From: Streptococcus mitis bv. 2 str. SK95
GTDB taxonomy: Bacteria; Bacillota; Bacilli; Lactobacillales; Streptococcaceae
Length of the DNA: 64,000 nucleotides
Assembly (NCBI RefSeq): GCF_000222705.1
Contig: NZ_AFUB01000023.1
Span: 62,001-126,000, forward strand
Direction of reading: 5' to 3'
The notes beneath the pieces are model-generated. The model was given only the letters and a program-made list of their open reading frames with translations. It made no database searches and had not been told where the DNA came from. Both the position numbers and the translations under genes were made by a program. Of the stretch, positions 39,471 to 47,970 are shown piece after piece. The first letter of the stretch is position 1. Each line of letters opens with the position of its first letter.

Positions 39471-40178
39471 TTATTTTTCAAGTAAGCTGAGCGCTGCTGC
39501 ATCTGCGATAATAGTCACATCAGGGTGGTTTTGGAGGCTACTTGCTGGTAGACTTTCAGTTACTGGGCCTGATACTGTTCCAGCGATGGCTTCTGCTTTT
39601 GACTCACCATAAGCAAAGAGAATAATTGACTTGGCATCTAAGATATTTTTAATCCCCATTGAAATGGCTTGAGTTGGAACGTCTTCAATCTTGTCAAAGA
39701 AGCGAGCATTGGCTTCGATAGTAGATTGATCAAGTTCTACTAGATGCGTTTGACTGTCAAATGGAGTGCCTGGTTCGTTAAAGCCGATATGTCCATTGCG
39801 ACCGATTCCTAAAATTTGGAGATCAACTGGATGATCAGCCAAAATTTGGTTGTAGCGTTCCACTTCAGCTTCAGCATTGTCCTTAATCCCACGGGGTAAG
39901 AAGCTTTCTTTAAATGGTTTTTGGTTGAATAAGTGTTCTTGCATAAAGTAACGGTAAGACTGTGGATTGTCCCCATCAAGCCCTACATACTCATCGAGGT
40001 TTACACTGGTTAGATTTGAAAAATCAAGGTCACTCTCAACGATTTCCTTGTAAAATTCAAGCGGGCTACTTCCTGTCGCAAGTCCTAGAGTCTGAGCACC
40101 ATTGGCCAATTTTTCCTTCAAAATCTCAAAAGCTACTTTTCCACCTTCGACTTGATTTTCAACTTTTATAACTTTCAT
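39471..40178 (-). CDS. nagB: glucosamine-6-phosphate deaminase
   Basis: Converts GlcN-6-P to fructose-6-P and ammonia, feeding amino sugars to glycolysis. 235 aa. Substrate loop [11 protein letters not shown] (near residue 35) and the active-site Asp and His in [10 protein letters not shown] (near 60) and [14 protein letters not shown] (near 125-138) are visible. GGAGG precedes the ATG. Single gene with its own regulated promoter (see the sites at 40205-40248). Confidence 0.95.
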   Translation of the reverse strand: MKVIKVENQVEGGKVAFEILKEKLANGAQTLGLATGSSPLEFYKEIVESDLDFSNLTSVNLDEYVGLDGDNPQSYRYFMQEHLFNQKPFKESFLPRGIKDNAEAEVERYNQILADHPVDLQILGIGRNGHIGFNEPGTPFDSQTHLVELDQSTIEANARFFDKIEDVPTQAISMGIKNILDAKSIILFAYGESKAEAIAGTVSGPVTESLPASSLQNHPDVTIIADAAALSLLEK

Positions 40179-40204
40179 TTTATATCCTCCATATTTCTAT
40201 ATTT

Positions 40205-40233
40205 ATTATATGGTATAGACCAATTTTTGTCAA
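40205..40233 (-). promoter_or_regulatory. nagB promoter
   Basis: TTGACA (40233-40228), 17-bp spacer, TATAAT (40210-40205): exact sigma-A consensus on the minus strand. Confidence 0.92.
40211..40222. promoter_or_regulatory. NagR-type (GntR/HutC) operator in the nagB promoter
   Basis: TGGTATAGACCA, a near-perfect palindrome, fills most of the spacer between -35 and -10. It resembles the TGGTCTAGACCA-type sites of NagR/YvoA regulators of amino-sugar genes. No NagR gene is in this window. Confidence 0.7.
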
Positions 40234-40234
40234 G

Positions 40235-40248
40235 TGAAAACGATTTAA
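40235..40248. promoter_or_regulatory. candidate cre site upstream of nagB
   Basis: TGAAAACGATTTAA differs from the CcpA consensus at one fixed position and adjoins the -35. Catabolite control of nagB is known in streptococci, but the match is imperfect. Confidence 0.4.
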
Positions 40249-40325
40249 TTTCCAAAAAAAGAGCGTCCAAACTTGAAACGTGTTATAATGGATAAGATTA
40301 GAAGTTAGAAAGAATGATGAAAAAA

Positions 40326-41354
40326 ATGAATACAGCTGATTTTGATTTCCACTTGCCAGAGGAATTGATTGCCCAAACGCCCCTTGAAAAACGAGATGCC
40401 TCCAAACTCCTCATCGTAAACCGAGAAACGGGAGAATTTCAGGATAAGCACTTCCACTCCATTATCGATATGCTGGAACCTGGAGATGCTCTTGTCATGA
40501 ACGACACCCGTGTTCTCCCTGCCCGCCTCTATGGTCAAAAAGAGGAGACAGGAGGCCATGTGGAACTTCTCCTTCTCAAAAATACTGCTGGTGATGAGTG
40601 GGAAGTCCTAGCCAAACCTGCCAAACGCCTCAAGGTCGGTACTCGTGTCAGCTTTGGTGATGGTCGTCTCAGCGCTATCGTTACGGAGGAATTGACACAC
40701 GGTGGCCGCATTGTCCGCTTTGAATACCAAGGAATTTTCCTAGAAGTTTTGGAAAGTCTAGGTGAAATGCCATTACCGCCTTATATCCATGAAAAACTAG
40801 ATGACCGTGAACGCTATCAAACGGTCTACGCTAAGGAAAGTGGCTCTGCTGCTGCACCGACTGCTGGACTGCACTTCACCAAAGAACTGCTAGCAGAAAT
40901 CCAAGCCAAGGGTGTCCATCTAGTCTATCTCACTCTGCACGTCGGACTCGGAACTTTCCGACCCGTTTCTGTTGACAATCTGGACGAACACGAAATGCAC
41001 TCCGAATTCTACCAACTTTCTGAGGAAGCAGCTGCCACCCTTCGCTCTGTTAAGGAAAATGGAGGTCGCGTCATCGCTGTAGGAACCACTTCTATCCGCA
41101 CACTGGAAACCATCGGTTCCAAGTTTAATGGGCAAATCCAAGCAGATTCTGGTTGGACCAATATCTTTATCAAACCTGGTTACGAATGGAAGGTCGTGGA
41201 TGCTTTTTCAACCAACTTCCACCTGCCCAAATCAACCCTCGTCATGTTGGTTTCTGCCTTTGCAGGCCGTGAATTAGTCTTAGATGCTTACCACCATGCT
41301 ATTCAAGAACGCTACCGTTTCTTCAGTTTCGGTGATGCCATGTTTATCTATTAA
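40326..41354 (+). CDS. queA: S-adenosylmethionine:tRNA ribosyltransferase-isomerase
   Basis: Adds the cyclopentendiol moiety in queuosine synthesis at tRNA position 34. 342 aa from [17 protein letters not shown], the usual family start; in-frame ATGs at 40314 and 40317 are alternatives and the ribosome site (AGAAAG) fits those slightly better. Landmarks: [12 protein letters not shown] near residue 57, [12 protein letters not shown] near 175 and [10 protein letters not shown] near 205. Promoter has TGTTATAAT at 40281-40289. Confidence 0.94.
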   Translation: MNTADFDFHLPEELIAQTPLEKRDASKLLIVNRETGEFQDKHFHSIIDMLEPGDALVMNDTRVLPARLYGQKEETGGHVELLLLKNTAGDEWEVLAKPAKRLKVGTRVSFGDGRLSAIVTEELTHGGRIVRFEYQGIFLEVLESLGEMPLPPYIHEKLDDRERYQTVYAKESGSAAAPTAGLHFTKELLAEIQAKGVHLVYLTLHVGLGTFRPVSVDNLDEHEMHSEFYQLSEEAAATLRSVKENGGRVIAVGTTSIRTLETIGSKFNGQIQADSGWTNIFIKPGYEWKVVDAFSTNFHLPKSTLVMLVSAFAGRELVLDAYHHAIQERYRFFSFGDAMFIY

Positions 41355-41411
41355 AAATAGCTCCGTCATTTCTTTAGGAAATTTTATTCCTAAGAGATGA
41401 CGGGGCTATTT
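41355..41411. terminator. bidirectional terminator queA / B3-B4 gene
   Basis: Long stem AAATAGCTCCGTCAT paired with ATGACGGGGCTATTT, enclosing a second TTAGGAA/TTCCTAA pair; AT-rich tails on both sides. Serves the convergent genes. Confidence 0.75.
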
Positions 41412-41415
41412 CTGT

Positions 41416-42117
41416 TTAAAGTGTAATTTCTGGGGACTCAGAAGTTAAATGAATCAGTTTGCCTTGAACACCAAAGTAGTCTTTTACCAAGTCCTGTAAT
41501 TCTTCCATGGCAGCCCGAGCACGTCTTGCCTGTTCTGCATTAATCGCTTCAATCACTAAGACAGCATCTTTTGTCGCTTCTGTCAGCATGGTTCTCTGCG
41601 CCTCTCTCCAGTTGAGACAGCGACAAACCGCTCCCTCATCATCATAATAGATCAGCTCTTCTGGAAGTGCAGGAGCATCGTTTTCAGCTCCTAGTGGAAA
41701 GAAAGGTTCTCCTCCCTTGGCCTGACCAAGATGAAGATTGCCTACAATCTTGTTCACATCTTCGCCACCACAGGGAACAGCATAAGATAGAGAGACACTA
41801 TTATAGATGTCTACTAAGGGATTGATGGGATTAAACTCTCTTCCCTGACTGACCCTTTTAAGCAGAGCTTCTATAGAAGAGCGTGCTCCCTTTTTCGTTT
41901 TGAACTTGCTGAAAGCCTGACGCCATTCTTGAATGACATCATTCTGAGTAAAATTCTCATCCGAAATGAAATCCTCAGCTCGTTTAGCTCCCTTATCTAG
42001 CAAGGTTTTGAAATAGGGATCCTCATCAACTGTATTATCTAATCCCTTTACTACTAAAACGCTAATCTGTGCTTCTGGAAACAAGCTCCAAAATTCATTT
42101 TCAACGATAACTTTCAT
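41416..42117 (-). CDS. B3/B4 (PheT-like) domain protein
   Basis: A 233-aa stand-alone B3/B4 domain, the fold found in the beta subunit of phenylalanyl-tRNA synthetase and in proteins suspected of binding or editing tRNA or amino acids. Features: NPLVDIYNSVSLSYAVPCGG near residue 100-119 and CRCLNWREAQRT near 165. It follows the MarR gene by 13 nt and is co-transcribed with it. The role is not established. Confidence 0.8.
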   Translation of the reverse strand: MKVIVENEFWSLFPEAQISVLVVKGLDNTVDEDPYFKTLLDKGAKRAEDFISDENFTQNDVIQEWRQAFSKFKTKKGARSSIEALLKRVSQGREFNPINPLVDIYNSVSLSYAVPCGGEDVNKIVGNLHLGQAKGGEPFFPLGAENDAPALPEELIYYDDEGAVCRCLNWREAQRTMLTEATKDAVLVIEAINAEQARRARAAMEELQDLVKDYFGVQGKLIHLTSESPEITL

Positions 42118-42130
42118 CTTTCACCTCTTA

Positions 42131-42583
42131 TTATAAATAATTTCTTTTCTGGCCTTTTTTGACCATATCCCAATCACTTGTAATATTTTTTCTAACCCGA
42201 ATTAGTAGGCTCTCCAGTTTCCTGGCCTCTTCCCTGGAAAATCCTTTTAGGGCAGAATTCTCTGAATAGTGATGTTCAGCAAGGATAAAAGGATAAAGTG
42301 CCTCTCCTTTTTCAGTGACAAACCACTCCTTATTTTTCCGATTATCCACAGCTTCTCTTTGCTCTATCAATCCCTTTTCTTCCAGTTTTTTAACGGAACG
42401 GGCAACTGTTGAGCGATCAACCTTTAGCAAATCTGATAAAGTTTCTTGAATAATCCCTGGATTCTCCTTGATTCGTACTAAATAAAGATATTGCCCACGA
42501 GCTAGTTCAATATCACGAAACTCAATATTAGCAATAGAATCTAGGGCACGGGCTATAACTCCGATTTCGCGTAATAACGACAT
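42131..42583 (-). CDS. MarR family transcription regulator
   Basis: A 150-aa winged-helix regulator. The DNA-binding region reads LSDLLKVDRSTVARSVKKLE (near residues 47-66) followed by the wing VDNRKNKEWFVTEKGE. I start at the ATG at 42583, with GGAGG upstream; the longer frame to 42661 runs through its own promoter and operator. The palindrome at 42622-42645 is a likely autoregulatory site. The B3/B4 gene follows in the same unit. Confidence 0.88.
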   Translation of the reverse strand: MSLLREIGVIARALDSIANIEFRDIELARGQYLYLVRIKENPGIIQETLSDLLKVDRSTVARSVKKLEEKGLIEQREAVDNRKNKEWFVTEKGEALYPFILAEHHYSENSALKGFSREEARKLESLLIRVRKNITSDWDMVKKGQKRNYL

Positions 42584-42614
42584 ATTTCCTCCTCTCACAT
42601 CTATGATGATAGAA

Positions 42615-42643
42615 TAGCACATTTTTGTTGCAAATGCAACAAA
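42615..42643 (-). promoter_or_regulatory. promoter of the MarR-B3/B4 unit
   Basis: Minus strand TTGCAT -35 and TGTGCTATTCT extended -10 with 17-bp spacing; positions are approximate to one or two bases. The -35 lies inside the palindrome. Confidence 0.55.
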
Positions 42644-42645
42644 AA
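42622..42645. promoter_or_regulatory. 24-bp perfect palindrome, probable MarR operator
   Basis: Arms TTTTTGTTGCA and TGCAACAAAAA around AA. It covers the -35 of the MarR gene promoter, and its outer T/A runs are also the U-tract of the yihY terminator on the minus strand. Confidence 0.75.
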
Positions 42646-42667
42646 GACGCTTTGAAAACAAAGCGTC
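42646..42667 (-). terminator. terminator of yihY
   Basis: GACGCTTTG / CAAAGCGTC with a TTTT loop and T-runs on both sides, 6 nt after the yihY stop. Confidence 0.85.
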
Positions 42668-42672
42668 TTTTT

Positions 42673-43557
42673 TTATTCTCCATTCTTTAAAATGAATGTA
42701 TTATCACGAAACTTTGGATCCTTCAAACTCTGCACACTGGCATTGATAACAGCTCCGATAATCAAAATCTTTGCGATGAGAATAAACCAAAACATCATGA
42801 CTACAACGATAATGGAACTGAAAAATCGGACATCGACCAAATGGTTGACATAGTTATTGAAATAGACAGAAAAGATATTCAACAGAAAGACAAGCGTCAG
42901 CAAAACGAAGATACTACCAGGAAAAACGTAGCGAATACGAGGGACTCTAACATTTGGAAGGAAATAGTAGAGCATGACCAAGATGGCAAAGAGCAAGGCA
43001 TAAATCAAAGGGCCTGTAAAGTCCTGTAGATAATCAAAGAAAGGACTGTCTGATTGCCAGTAAGTTTTGAGCAAGTTGAGCAACATACGCCCAAACATAC
43101 TCAAAAATAAGGCTAGAGCAAAAAGAATTTGCAAGCCAAAGCTGACGAGTAAACTCATGAGTTGATGGGAGATAATTCCTCGGCTCTTAGCCACTCCATA
43201 GGCCTTATTAAAGGCTTTTTGGAGGAAATCCATTGATTTCGAAAAGGTCCAAAGTGCAGACAATACGGCAAAACTCAGCAAACCAGTCGATGGTTGAGTC
43301 AGGACTTCTCGGACAATCTTTGCGACCACATCATAGACTGTATCTGGTACAAATTCCTTGATGGTGAGCAAAAAATTTGAAATCGGAATTTGAAAATAGG
43401 GCAAGATATTGACCACTATCATCAGCAAGGGAAAGATTGAAATCAACCAATAGTAGGCAACCGCAACACTGGTCAGTTCACTATCGGAAGCTTGATAAAA
43501 ATGTAAAAAAGCTTTCAACAAGGGCCGTTCCATCAGCTCTTTCCACCACTTTTTCAT
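42673..43557 (-). CDS. YihY/virulence factor BrkB family membrane protein
   Basis: A 294-aa membrane protein with about six helices and the family segment AVAYYWLISIFPLLMIVVN near residue 29. The family was once annotated ribonuclease BN in error; function remains unclear, possibly transport. Good AGGAGG site. It is 35 nt after nhaP and ends the mnmL operon. Confidence 0.88.
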   Translation of the reverse strand: MKKWWKELMERPLLKAFLHFYQASDSELTSVAVAYYWLISIFPLLMIVVNILPYFQIPISNFLLTIKEFVPDTVYDVVAKIVREVLTQPSTGLLSFAVLSALWTFSKSMDFLQKAFNKAYGVAKSRGIISHQLMSLLVSFGLQILFALALFLSMFGRMLLNLLKTYWQSDSPFFDYLQDFTGPLIYALLFAILVMLYYFLPNVRVPRIRYVFPGSIFVLLTLVFLLNIFSVYFNNYVNHLVDVRFFSSIIVVVMMFWFILIAKILIIGAVINASVQSLKDPKFRDNTFILKNGE

Positions 43558-43592
43558 GTTGCGATCCTCCTAATACAAGTTGATTTTCTAAA

Positions 43593-45647
43593 CTAATTTC
43601 TTCTGACTAATTCCATCATATCATAGGGCAGGGTATTTGCGGCTTCTTTTAGAGAATAATTCTCAAGATTATTGACATTTTGTCGTAATTTCTTGGCATA
43701 CTTGGTTGTAATCAATTTCTTCTCTTCGTATTCAAAGATTAACTTACGTTCTAGGTAGTAACCTCTTAGCATTTCATCGATATTGTTTGGTTTGATACGA
43801 GTGATAACACGTTCGACAAAGGCACCACTTCCGATAATGGCCGTCTCGCGTAGACGAGACTCTTGCATAAAGCTAATCAGACTACTCTTGTAGATTCCTT
43901 TTAGGTTTTCCAAACTTTCGATAATCAACTCCGTATTCTCCAGATAGAGTTCAGATATTTGATCATAGTCAATAGCTCGAAGTCGACGTTGCTCCTTGTC
44001 ATTCCAACTCCGAAAGGTCTGGCCAAAGGTCAGTAATTCATGCAGGACAAAACGCAAGATACGGAGCGATACAAGGAAGTAATATGTTAGGCGGGAAGCC
44101 ACCTTTCGATTGATGCTTTGCTCCATATTTTTCAAATAGCGTTGGTAAACTTGATAACCACGCTCACCGATTTTCCCTTCCTCGTAAGCCTGCTCTAAAC
44201 CATCGCTTTCGATGCTCAAGATGAGGAGTTTTAAAGCCTCCCAGTCCTCTTGGGCGCTTTTATTTTCTTGACTAAGGATTAGGTTTTCAATTCGACCGTG
44301 ATAATTATCAATAGCCGCATAAAGGGGGAGTTTGTTCTTATGCCCTTCCAATTCTTTTTCTAACTCTCCTGTGACCTCATTTAAAATTGCAATGTGCATG
44401 AGGTAATCCTTGGTTTCTTCTTGCTCCTCGGAAAGGTGGGGAAGAACTAAGAGACCTGTTAGAAAGCTTAATAGAGTGACACCCGCTACAAGGAAAAGTA
44501 AGAGGGGATACTCCTGCTCTAGATTACTAGGTATAAGAAGAATGGTTGCAATAGAGACTGTTCCTTTAACACCAGAGAAGGTTAAAAGGAGCATATCCTT
44601 CGTGTATTTACGGAGACTTTTCTTGAGGCGGCGTGTTCTCCAAACATAGAAGCCATAAATCATGACAAAACGAATGGCAAAAAGTAAGAATGTCAGCAAA
44701 ACAACCGATACTAATAGTAGTAAGGGGCTATAAAGGGGATTAGTCAGGATAGGTTCTGCTATCATTTCCAATTCCATCCCCAAGATGACAAAGACAGATC
44801 CATTGAGCATAAAGGTCACGGTATGCCAAACAGTATCTGTAACAGTATCTACCTGAGCTTCGAGGAGTGTAATTTTCTTGAAACGACTGGCCTTCAAAAT
44901 GCCTGCAACTACGACTGCGATAATCCCTGAAACATGGATTTCTTCAGCGATAAAGAAGGTCATGAGAGGCAAACTCAGTTCAAGCAAGAGTTCACTCGCT
45001 ATATCAGTCGCTCGCACACTCAGTAAAAATGTATGCAAGAAACGATTGATCATAGCCGTCACAAAACCGACTACAAAACCACCAAGGATTGAAAGTGCTA
45101 GGGAAGTCCCAGCCTGGCTGAGAGAAAAAGCACCTGTTGTCCAGGCAGCCAGAGCCACTCGAAAGGCTACCAAGCCAGAAGCATCATTTAAAAGTCCTTC
45201 TCCTTTGAGAATATTGGATACCCGCTTTGGAAAACTAAAACGCTCAGAAAGAGAAGCAAAGGCTACCAAATCAGTCGGACCAAGCGCTGCCCCAACAGCC
45301 AAACAGGCAGCTAAAGGAAGGCTCAGCCAAAGGAAATGAGCCAAGGCTCCCAAACTCAAGGTCGAGATGAAAATTACTGGAAAGATTAAGTAGACAATGA
45401 TGCGCCAGTGTTTTAAAACAGATGTAATATCGGCTTCTTCTGCCTCTCGGAAAAGTAAGGGGCCAATAACCATGGCCAGAAACAGCTCTGTATTGAGATG
45501 AAAGTCAGTATTGGGCAAAAAGAGACCAATGCCAAGTCCAAAAAGGATTTGTACTAGGGGGAGGGGCAAAAAAGGCAGAAGTTTATTGGTCGTAGTTGAA
45601 ACGATTAAGACTAATAAAAATAGAATCAGGTAAATTAGTAGTGTCAT
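43593..45647 (-). CDS. Na+/H+ antiporter, CPA1/NhaP family
   Basis: Cation/proton antiporter of 684 aa: about 12 membrane helices in the first 400 residues and a long cytoplasmic C-terminal regulatory region. The ion-binding NDASGLVAF motif is near residue 154. The gene has AGGAGG before its ATG and follows the coiled-coil gene by 11 nt. Probably involved in pH or Na+ homeostasis. Confidence 0.9.
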   Translation of the reverse strand: MTLLIYLILFLLVLIVSTTTNKLLPFLPLPLVQILFGLGIGLFLPNTDFHLNTELFLAMVIGPLLFREAEEADITSVLKHWRIIVYLIFPVIFISTLSLGALAHFLWLSLPLAACLAVGAALGPTDLVAFASLSERFSFPKRVSNILKGEGLLNDASGLVAFRVALAAWTTGAFSLSQAGTSLALSILGGFVVGFVTAMINRFLHTFLLSVRATDIASELLLELSLPLMTFFIAEEIHVSGIIAVVVAGILKASRFKKITLLEAQVDTVTDTVWHTVTFMLNGSVFVILGMELEMIAEPILTNPLYSPLLLLVSVVLLTFLLFAIRFVMIYGFYVWRTRRLKKSLRKYTKDMLLLTFSGVKGTVSIATILLIPSNLEQEYPLLLFLVAGVTLLSFLTGLLVLPHLSEEQEETKDYLMHIAILNEVTGELEKELEGHKNKLPLYAAIDNYHGRIENLILSQENKSAQEDWEALKLLILSIESDGLEQAYEEGKIGERGYQVYQRYLKNMEQSINRKVASRLTYYFLVSLRILRFVLHELLTFGQTFRSWNDKEQRRLRAIDYDQISELYLENTELIIESLENLKGIYKSSLISFMQESRLRETAIIGSGAFVERVITRIKPNNIDEMLRGYYLERKLIFEYEEKKLITTKYAKKLRQNVNNLENYSLKEAANTLPYDMMELVRRN

Positions 45648-45658
45648 CTAGCCCCTCC

Positions 45659-45913
45659 TTAGTCTTTTTTACAGCAAAATTCAAACATCTCCTTCTGCTC
45701 TTGGATTTTCTGATCAATCTTGGAACAGTCTTTGTGCTCTATTTTTTTCTGGCACCGTTCCATTTCAAGAGCCACTAACTTTTTCTTGATTTTGAGCATT
45801 TTCTTGCTCATATGTGCTTCGTCAAGCACCCCGACTGCTCTCTCGTGATGCGTTGACTCAACAAAATTTTGGCGCATAGCCTCTAATTTCTCACGTAGGT
45901 ATTGCTTATCCAT
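45659..45913 (-). CDS. small coiled-coil protein, unrecognised
   Basis: An 84-aa, highly charged, helical protein (KKMLKIKKKLVALEMERCQK ...) with three cysteines, two of them in a C-terminal CCKKD. No family recognised. It overlaps mnmM by 8 nt and precedes nhaP by 11 nt, so it is a real member of this operon. Could be a small YdcK/DUF-type cytoplasmic factor; no function can be assigned. Confidence 0.7.
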   Translation of the reverse strand: MDKQYLREKLEAMRQNFVESTHHERAVGVLDEAHMSKKMLKIKKKLVALEMERCQKKIEHKDCSKIDQKIQEQKEMFEFCCKKD

Positions 45914-46463
45914 GTCTATACCTTTCTAATTTCTCAATCATAACTAAAAACGGTGGATTGTTGACTTGGTTGAGAGTCCGATAAATGGCAGCTGTATACT
46001 CTTGTTGGTTCAACTGGCTAACAAAATCCAACACGGCATCCCTCTCGGTGTCGCCTCCCTCATGACCATAGTAAATCATAATGGCAATCCGTCCTCCTTT
46101 GATAAGCAACTGACACAGCTTCTCTAAAGCTTCAATAGTAGTCTGAGGTTGAGTGATGACGGATTTGTCAGCAGAAGGCAAATAACCCAGATTAAAAATT
46201 CCTGCCTTAGCTTTTGTCACAAACTGGTCGAGTGTCTCATGCCCTTGCAAAATCAACTGGACATTTTCTAAACCTGCCTCATTTAAACGATCTTGGGTTT
46301 TCTCCAATGCTTGCTCTTGGATATCAAAGGCATAGACTTGCTTGGCTAACTTGGCTAAAAAAAGGGTATCATGGCCATTGCCCATGGTCGCATCCACTGC
46401 AATATCCTCTTTTGTCACAACTTCAGCTAAAAAATCATGTGCCATCTCAAGTGGTCTTTTCAT
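45906..46463 (-). CDS. mnmM: tRNA mnm5U methyltransferase MnmM-like (YtqB family)
   Basis: A 185-aa SAM methyltransferase of the YtqB family, which in B. subtilis methylates 5-aminomethyl-uridine at tRNA wobble position 34. SAM motif I VDATMGNGHDTLFLA near residue 23 and NLGYLPSADKSV near 107 are family features. It starts just after the mnmL stop, the same pair as ytqA-ytqB, supporting the assignment. Confidence 0.86.
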   Translation of the reverse strand: MKRPLEMAHDFLAEVVTKEDIAVDATMGNGHDTLFLAKLAKQVYAFDIQEQALEKTQDRLNEAGLENVQLILQGHETLDQFVTKAKAGIFNLGYLPSADKSVITQPQTTIEALEKLCQLLIKGGRIAIMIYYGHEGGDTERDAVLDFVSQLNQQEYTAAIYRTLNQVNNPPFLVMIEKLERYRHG

Positions 46464-46464
46464 T

Positions 46465-47394
46465 TTAAAACTCCTGTTTTACAGCCTTGCATCCTTGCAC
46501 ACTTCCACGACGGCGCATCTCAGTTTCAATAGCATTTAGCACTTCCCATTTATTGAGGCTCCACATGGGACCAATCAACATATCTCTAGGCGCATCTCCC
46601 GTGATTCGATGGATGACGATATGCTTTGGAATGATTTCCAGTTGGTCACAAACGACCTGGACATACTCATCCTGACTCATCAGTTGCAAGCGTCCTTCGT
46701 GGTAATCTCGCTGCATCCGTGTATTGGTCATGAGGTGAAGCAAGTGCAGTTTAATTCCTTGAATATCATTATCCCTAACACAGCGACGGACATTTTCAAT
46801 CATCATCTCATGAGTCTCACCGGGCAAACCATTGATCAAATGGGAAACAATCTCAATCTTGGGATATTTCCTCAAACGCTTGACCGTTTCCACATACAAT
46901 TCATAAGAATGAGCACGGTTAATCAGGTCAGAGGTTGCTTCAAAGGTGGTCTGCAAGCCCAATTCTACCGTCACATGCATGCGATCCGATAACTCAGCCA
47001 AATATTCGATGGTTTCATCGGGTAAACAGTCTGGCCGTGTTCCGATATTGATCCCTACTACACCTGGCTCGTTGATAGCCTGCTCATATCGCTCCCGAAT
47101 TACCTCTACTTTTTCATGGGTGTTGGTAAAGTTTTGGAAATAAACTAGATACTTTTTAACATCTGGCCATTTGCGATGCATAAAGTCAATTTCCTTATAA
47201 AATTGATCACGGATAGGGGCATCCGGTGCCACGATGGCATCTCCAGAACCAGAAACTGTACAAAAGGTACAGCCCCCATGAGCCACAGTTCCATCGCGAT
47301 TTGGACAGTCAAATCCCGCATCGATAGGAACTTTAAAAGTCTTTTCTCCAAAAAGTTTTCGATAATAATCATTCAAGGTACTGTAAGATTTCAT
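46465..47394 (-). CDS. mnmL: radical SAM protein MnmL-like (YtqA / TIGR01212 family)
   Basis: Radical SAM enzyme of the TIGR01212 (YhcC/YtqA) family, 309 aa from the ATG at 47394 (MKSYSTLNDYYRKLFG). In B. subtilis the relative is needed for the 5-aminomethyl step of wobble uridine modification. Cysteines for the 4Fe-4S cluster lie in CPNRDG ... GGCTFCT (near residues 28-42). A TATAAT box ends 7 nt before the ATG and there is no Shine-Dalgarno, so it is predicted leaderless. First gene of the operon mnmL-mnmM-coiled coil-nhaP-yihY. Confidence 0.86.
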   Translation of the reverse strand: MKSYSTLNDYYRKLFGEKTFKVPIDAGFDCPNRDGTVAHGGCTFCTVSGSGDAIVAPDAPIRDQFYKEIDFMHRKWPDVKKYLVYFQNFTNTHEKVEVIRERYEQAINEPGVVGINIGTRPDCLPDETIEYLAELSDRMHVTVELGLQTTFEATSDLINRAHSYELYVETVKRLRKYPKIEIVSHLINGLPGETHEMMIENVRRCVRDNDIQGIKLHLLHLMTNTRMQRDYHEGRLQLMSQDEYVQVVCDQLEIIPKHIVIHRITGDAPRDMLIGPMWSLNKWEVLNAIETEMRRRGSVQGCKAVKQEF

Positions 47395-47401
47395 AACTTT
47401 C

Positions 47402-47410
47402 ATTATAACA
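47402..47410 (-). promoter_or_regulatory. extended -10 promoter of mnmL (leaderless)
   Basis: TGTTATAAT on the minus strand (TATAAT at 47407-47402), 7 nt before the ATG at 47394. Confidence 0.75.
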
Positions 47411-47483
47411 AAAAACACCCACAATCTCAAAAGCTTGACTTTCCTATAAATTCCCTTGTTTCCCATTTCCTTTAGCGTTTTTT

Positions 47484-47494
47484 TATGATACAAT
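47484..47494 (+). promoter_or_regulatory. extended -10 promoter of the DUF3397 gene (leaderless)
   Basis: TATGATACAAT with -10 TACAAT at 47489-47494; the ATG at 47501 begins at the expected start point. The ATG at 47495 directly abuts the -10 and cannot be used from this promoter. Confidence 0.75.
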
Positions 47495-47500
47495 ATGGGT

Positions 47501-47860
47501 ATGACTTTAATGAAAATAGCAGCTACTTTATTGTTGGTATTAACCCTCGTGGTCTCCATCATTGTAACAAAACTTTTTAAACTGAAAAAACTAGGACTGA
47601 ACTTTGCGGATTTAGCTTTTCCACTTTTGGTATTTGAGTATTATCTTATCACTGCTAAAGCCTTTACCCACAACTTTCTACCGCGACTCGGCGTAGCACT
47701 TTCACTCCTAGCAATTCTCCTTGTGGTCTTTTTTCTCATCAAAAAACGAAGTTTTTATTACCCTAAATTTATCAAATTCTTCTGGAGAGCCGGTTTTCTC
47801 CTAACTTTAGTAATGTATATCGCTATGATTATAGAGTTGATGATGCTCACATCCCAATAA
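47501..47860 (+). CDS. DUF3397 family membrane protein
   Basis: A 119-aa protein with four membrane helices, matching the DUF3397 family of Firmicutes in length and layout; function unknown. I start at the ATG at 47501 (MTLMKIAATLLLV) because the -10 box fixes the transcript start there. It diverges from mnmL and ends in its own terminator, so it is monocistronic. Confidence 0.75.
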   Translation: MTLMKIAATLLLVLTLVVSIIVTKLFKLKKLGLNFADLAFPLLVFEYYLITAKAFTHNFLPRLGVALSLLAILLVVFFLIKKRSFYYPKFIKFFWRAGFLLTLVMYIAMIIELMMLTSQ

Positions 47861-47893
47861 ATCCCTAGAACAATTGATTCTAGGGATTTTAAT
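47859..47893 (+). terminator. terminator of the DUF3397 gene
   Basis: AAATCCCTAGAA / TTCTAGGGATTT, a 12-bp perfect stem with 7-nt loop and TTTTAATTT tail, overlapping the stop codon. Confidence 0.85.
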
Positions 47894-47970
47894 TTATGAA
47901 AATTTAAGTGTCAGCTAACCCAAACACTTAACAAAGGGCCAGCATTCCTTTTAGTTATAAATCTAGTTTG

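Noticed and set aside
42584-42661. N-terminal extension of the MarR protein
   Set aside because: It would translate the promoter and the palindrome; a GGAGG site supports the start at 42583.
44878-45339. 153-aa plus-strand frame opposite the antiporter gene
   Set aside because: Highly basic, Ser/Lys/Ala-rich translation typical of an antisense shadow; the opposite frame is a clear NhaP membrane domain.
47395-47562. 56-residue extension of the mnmL protein
   Set aside because: It covers the divergent promoters of mnmL and the DUF3397 gene and reads through the opposite gene's start.
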